Source: Caprimulgus europaeus
Lineage: Eukaryota > Chordata > Aves > Caprimulgiformes > Caprimulgidae
DNA: 64,000 nucleotides
Reading direction: 5' to 3'
NCBI GenBank assembly: GCA_907165065.1
Contig: OU015524.1
Location: 26,520,295-26,584,294, forward strand
The notes below the pieces were generated by a model that was given only the letters and a program-made list of their open reading frames with translations, did not search any database and was not told where the DNA came from. Of this stretch, positions 63,108 through 64,000 are shown one piece after another. Each line of letters begins with the position of its first letter. The first letter of the stretch is position 1. The position numbers and the translations under genes are program-made.

Positions 63108-63308
63108 AAACGCCCACTGCATGTTGAGGAAGCATCTGGTGAAACATGGATGTTTTTTGTCATTGACTTTAGTAGCCAAATGTGCAAAAGAGCTTACTGC
63201 AAATATTTCAAGATTTTTGCTGATGGAAGTTACAGATATGAATTGAGAGACTGGAATCAAGGGACAGATTATGGCTATTTGGAGCCTGAAATACATTATA
63301 GCATACAG
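63108..63308 (+). other. Candidate 201-base exon (unverified)
   Basis: A modest acceptor (AGTTGATGCTCCCTTGCAG) ends at 63107, and a weak donor ACAG|GTCCTG follows 63308. The 201 bases are exactly 67 codons, open in phase 0, beginning KRPLHVEEASGETWMFF and containing DGSYRYELRDWNQGTDYGY. The composition is protein-like, but no family is recognised. On the opposite strand a 174-codon frame (63069-63593) spans the same DNA, so the region is simply poor in stop codons on both strands. Confidence 0.2.
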
Positions 63309-63467
63309 GTCCTGCACGCCTGTCCTGACCCCCTTCTTATCCCTCTCATATACTCTTGGAACTGCAGTGGGGAGAAGCCTTCCCTTGGGAAACATCAGTG
63401 ATCCTTTTCCCTTGCAAATAGGGAATTTCTTGGAAGACAGACAGCTATGTTCTCCCATGCTTTGAAG

Positions 63468-63498
63468 GCTTGGCTTGGCTTGGCCTCGCCTGGCCTGC
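63468..63498 (+). repeat. TGGCT/TGGCC pentamer repeat
   Basis: About six degenerate five-base units (TTGGC, then CTCGC and CTGGC variants) form a short minisatellite-like tract. It is slippage-derived and of no evident function. Confidence 0.8.
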
Positions 63499-64000
63499 TG
63501 CTCTTTTCTCCTAGTACTATCTGACCAGTCCGTTACTGGGGTGGTGCTGAAGGAGACCTTGCAGCAATAGATCTCACTGAGGTGAATGTTCATACTGCAG
63601 ACCTTAAAAAGACCACACTACATCAGATAAATATCATGTTGTCTATCCTTTTGGGGAAAATTGTGGACTAGAATCATTTGAAAAATAAAAAAAGGAACTA
63701 GGAACCCAATATGGGGTGATGGTAAGATGATCTCATGATTTGGGATGGTAAGGAACAGCATTAAGATGCCTGTACATTAACTTCTCCTACCTGAAGCTGC
63801 TCCAAAAAGTCACATTTACAGGCCACACCATGGTTCTATGTAAAGTTCTGAGAAAGCAAACTCTGCTCCTTTGGGGAGGAAGATGATGTTAGAATAAAAC
63901 CATGAAGCATCAAAATGAGATAATAGTTATTTTCTCATCTTAGATGTTTTGTTTTTATTGACTATTGACCATGTCAAATTACTGATGTCATTTTCATGCC
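63499..64000. other. Unassigned non-coding stretch
   Basis: Unique AT-leaning sequence to the window edge. No gene, repeat family or signal is recognised. Confidence 0.65.

Noticed and set aside
63069..63593. Reverse open frame of 174 codons
   Set aside because: No splice context, domain or promoter was seen. It overlaps a forward candidate and reflects low stop density in both strands.
1..64000. tRNA, rRNA, snRNA, CRISPR array, bacterial operon or phage features
   Set aside because: No box A/B pairs with a cloverleaf, no regularly spaced repeats and no Shine-Dalgarno-led gene runs were seen. The composition and CR1 content are avian.

Overview
The window reads as vertebrate non-coding DNA, almost certainly from a bird. 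The main evidence is three CR1 retrotransposon fragments with the avian 3' end (a T-T-C-T-A-T-G-A type tail; the clearest lies on the minus strand at 16738-17184). Two old LTR-derived pieces resemble LTR families I know as dispersed in bird genomes. The rest is AT-leaning, CpG-poor and intron/intergenic-like, with homopolymer runs and short microsatellites. No bacterial gene organisation, CRISPR array, tRNA or rRNA was seen. No protein-coding exon could be tied to a known gene, so no gene symbols are given.

Layout. 1-8500: unique sequence with TTTG, GAAA and TA microsatellites and a small CpG-dense patch near 3.8-4.1 kb. 8.5-12.5 kb: two CR1 tails, a splice-bounded open segment (10792-10925), a 28-base T run and an LTR edge. 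12.5-27 kb: mostly unique, with a possible conserved block near 14.6-14.96 kb, a G-run, the best CR1, and a coding-looking segment at 20562-20739. 27.18-27.86 kb: a GC-rich old solo-LTR-like element with internal tandem units. 28-45 kb: unique sequence with candidate exons at 29802-29847, 31411-31570 and 37777-37951, a CpG-retaining block near 33.3 kb and purine-rich tracts near 33.7-34.0 kb. 45-51 kb: the longest forward open frame (45613-46182), two small inverted repeats, a GC-rich unclassified block (49.47-50.1 kb) and an open frame at 50410-50700. 51-64 kb: unique sequence with AT-rich possibly conserved blocks, a 68-base candidate exon (60163-60230) and a 201-base one (63108-63308).

Interpretation. 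The window is best described as a gene desert or a very long intron. The splice-bounded open segments on the + strand are hypotheses only: decoy exons greatly outnumber real ones in vertebrate DNA. If several proved to be expressed, the likeliest explanation would be a lineage-specific or long non-coding transcript. I see no evidence for a new multi-gene system here.
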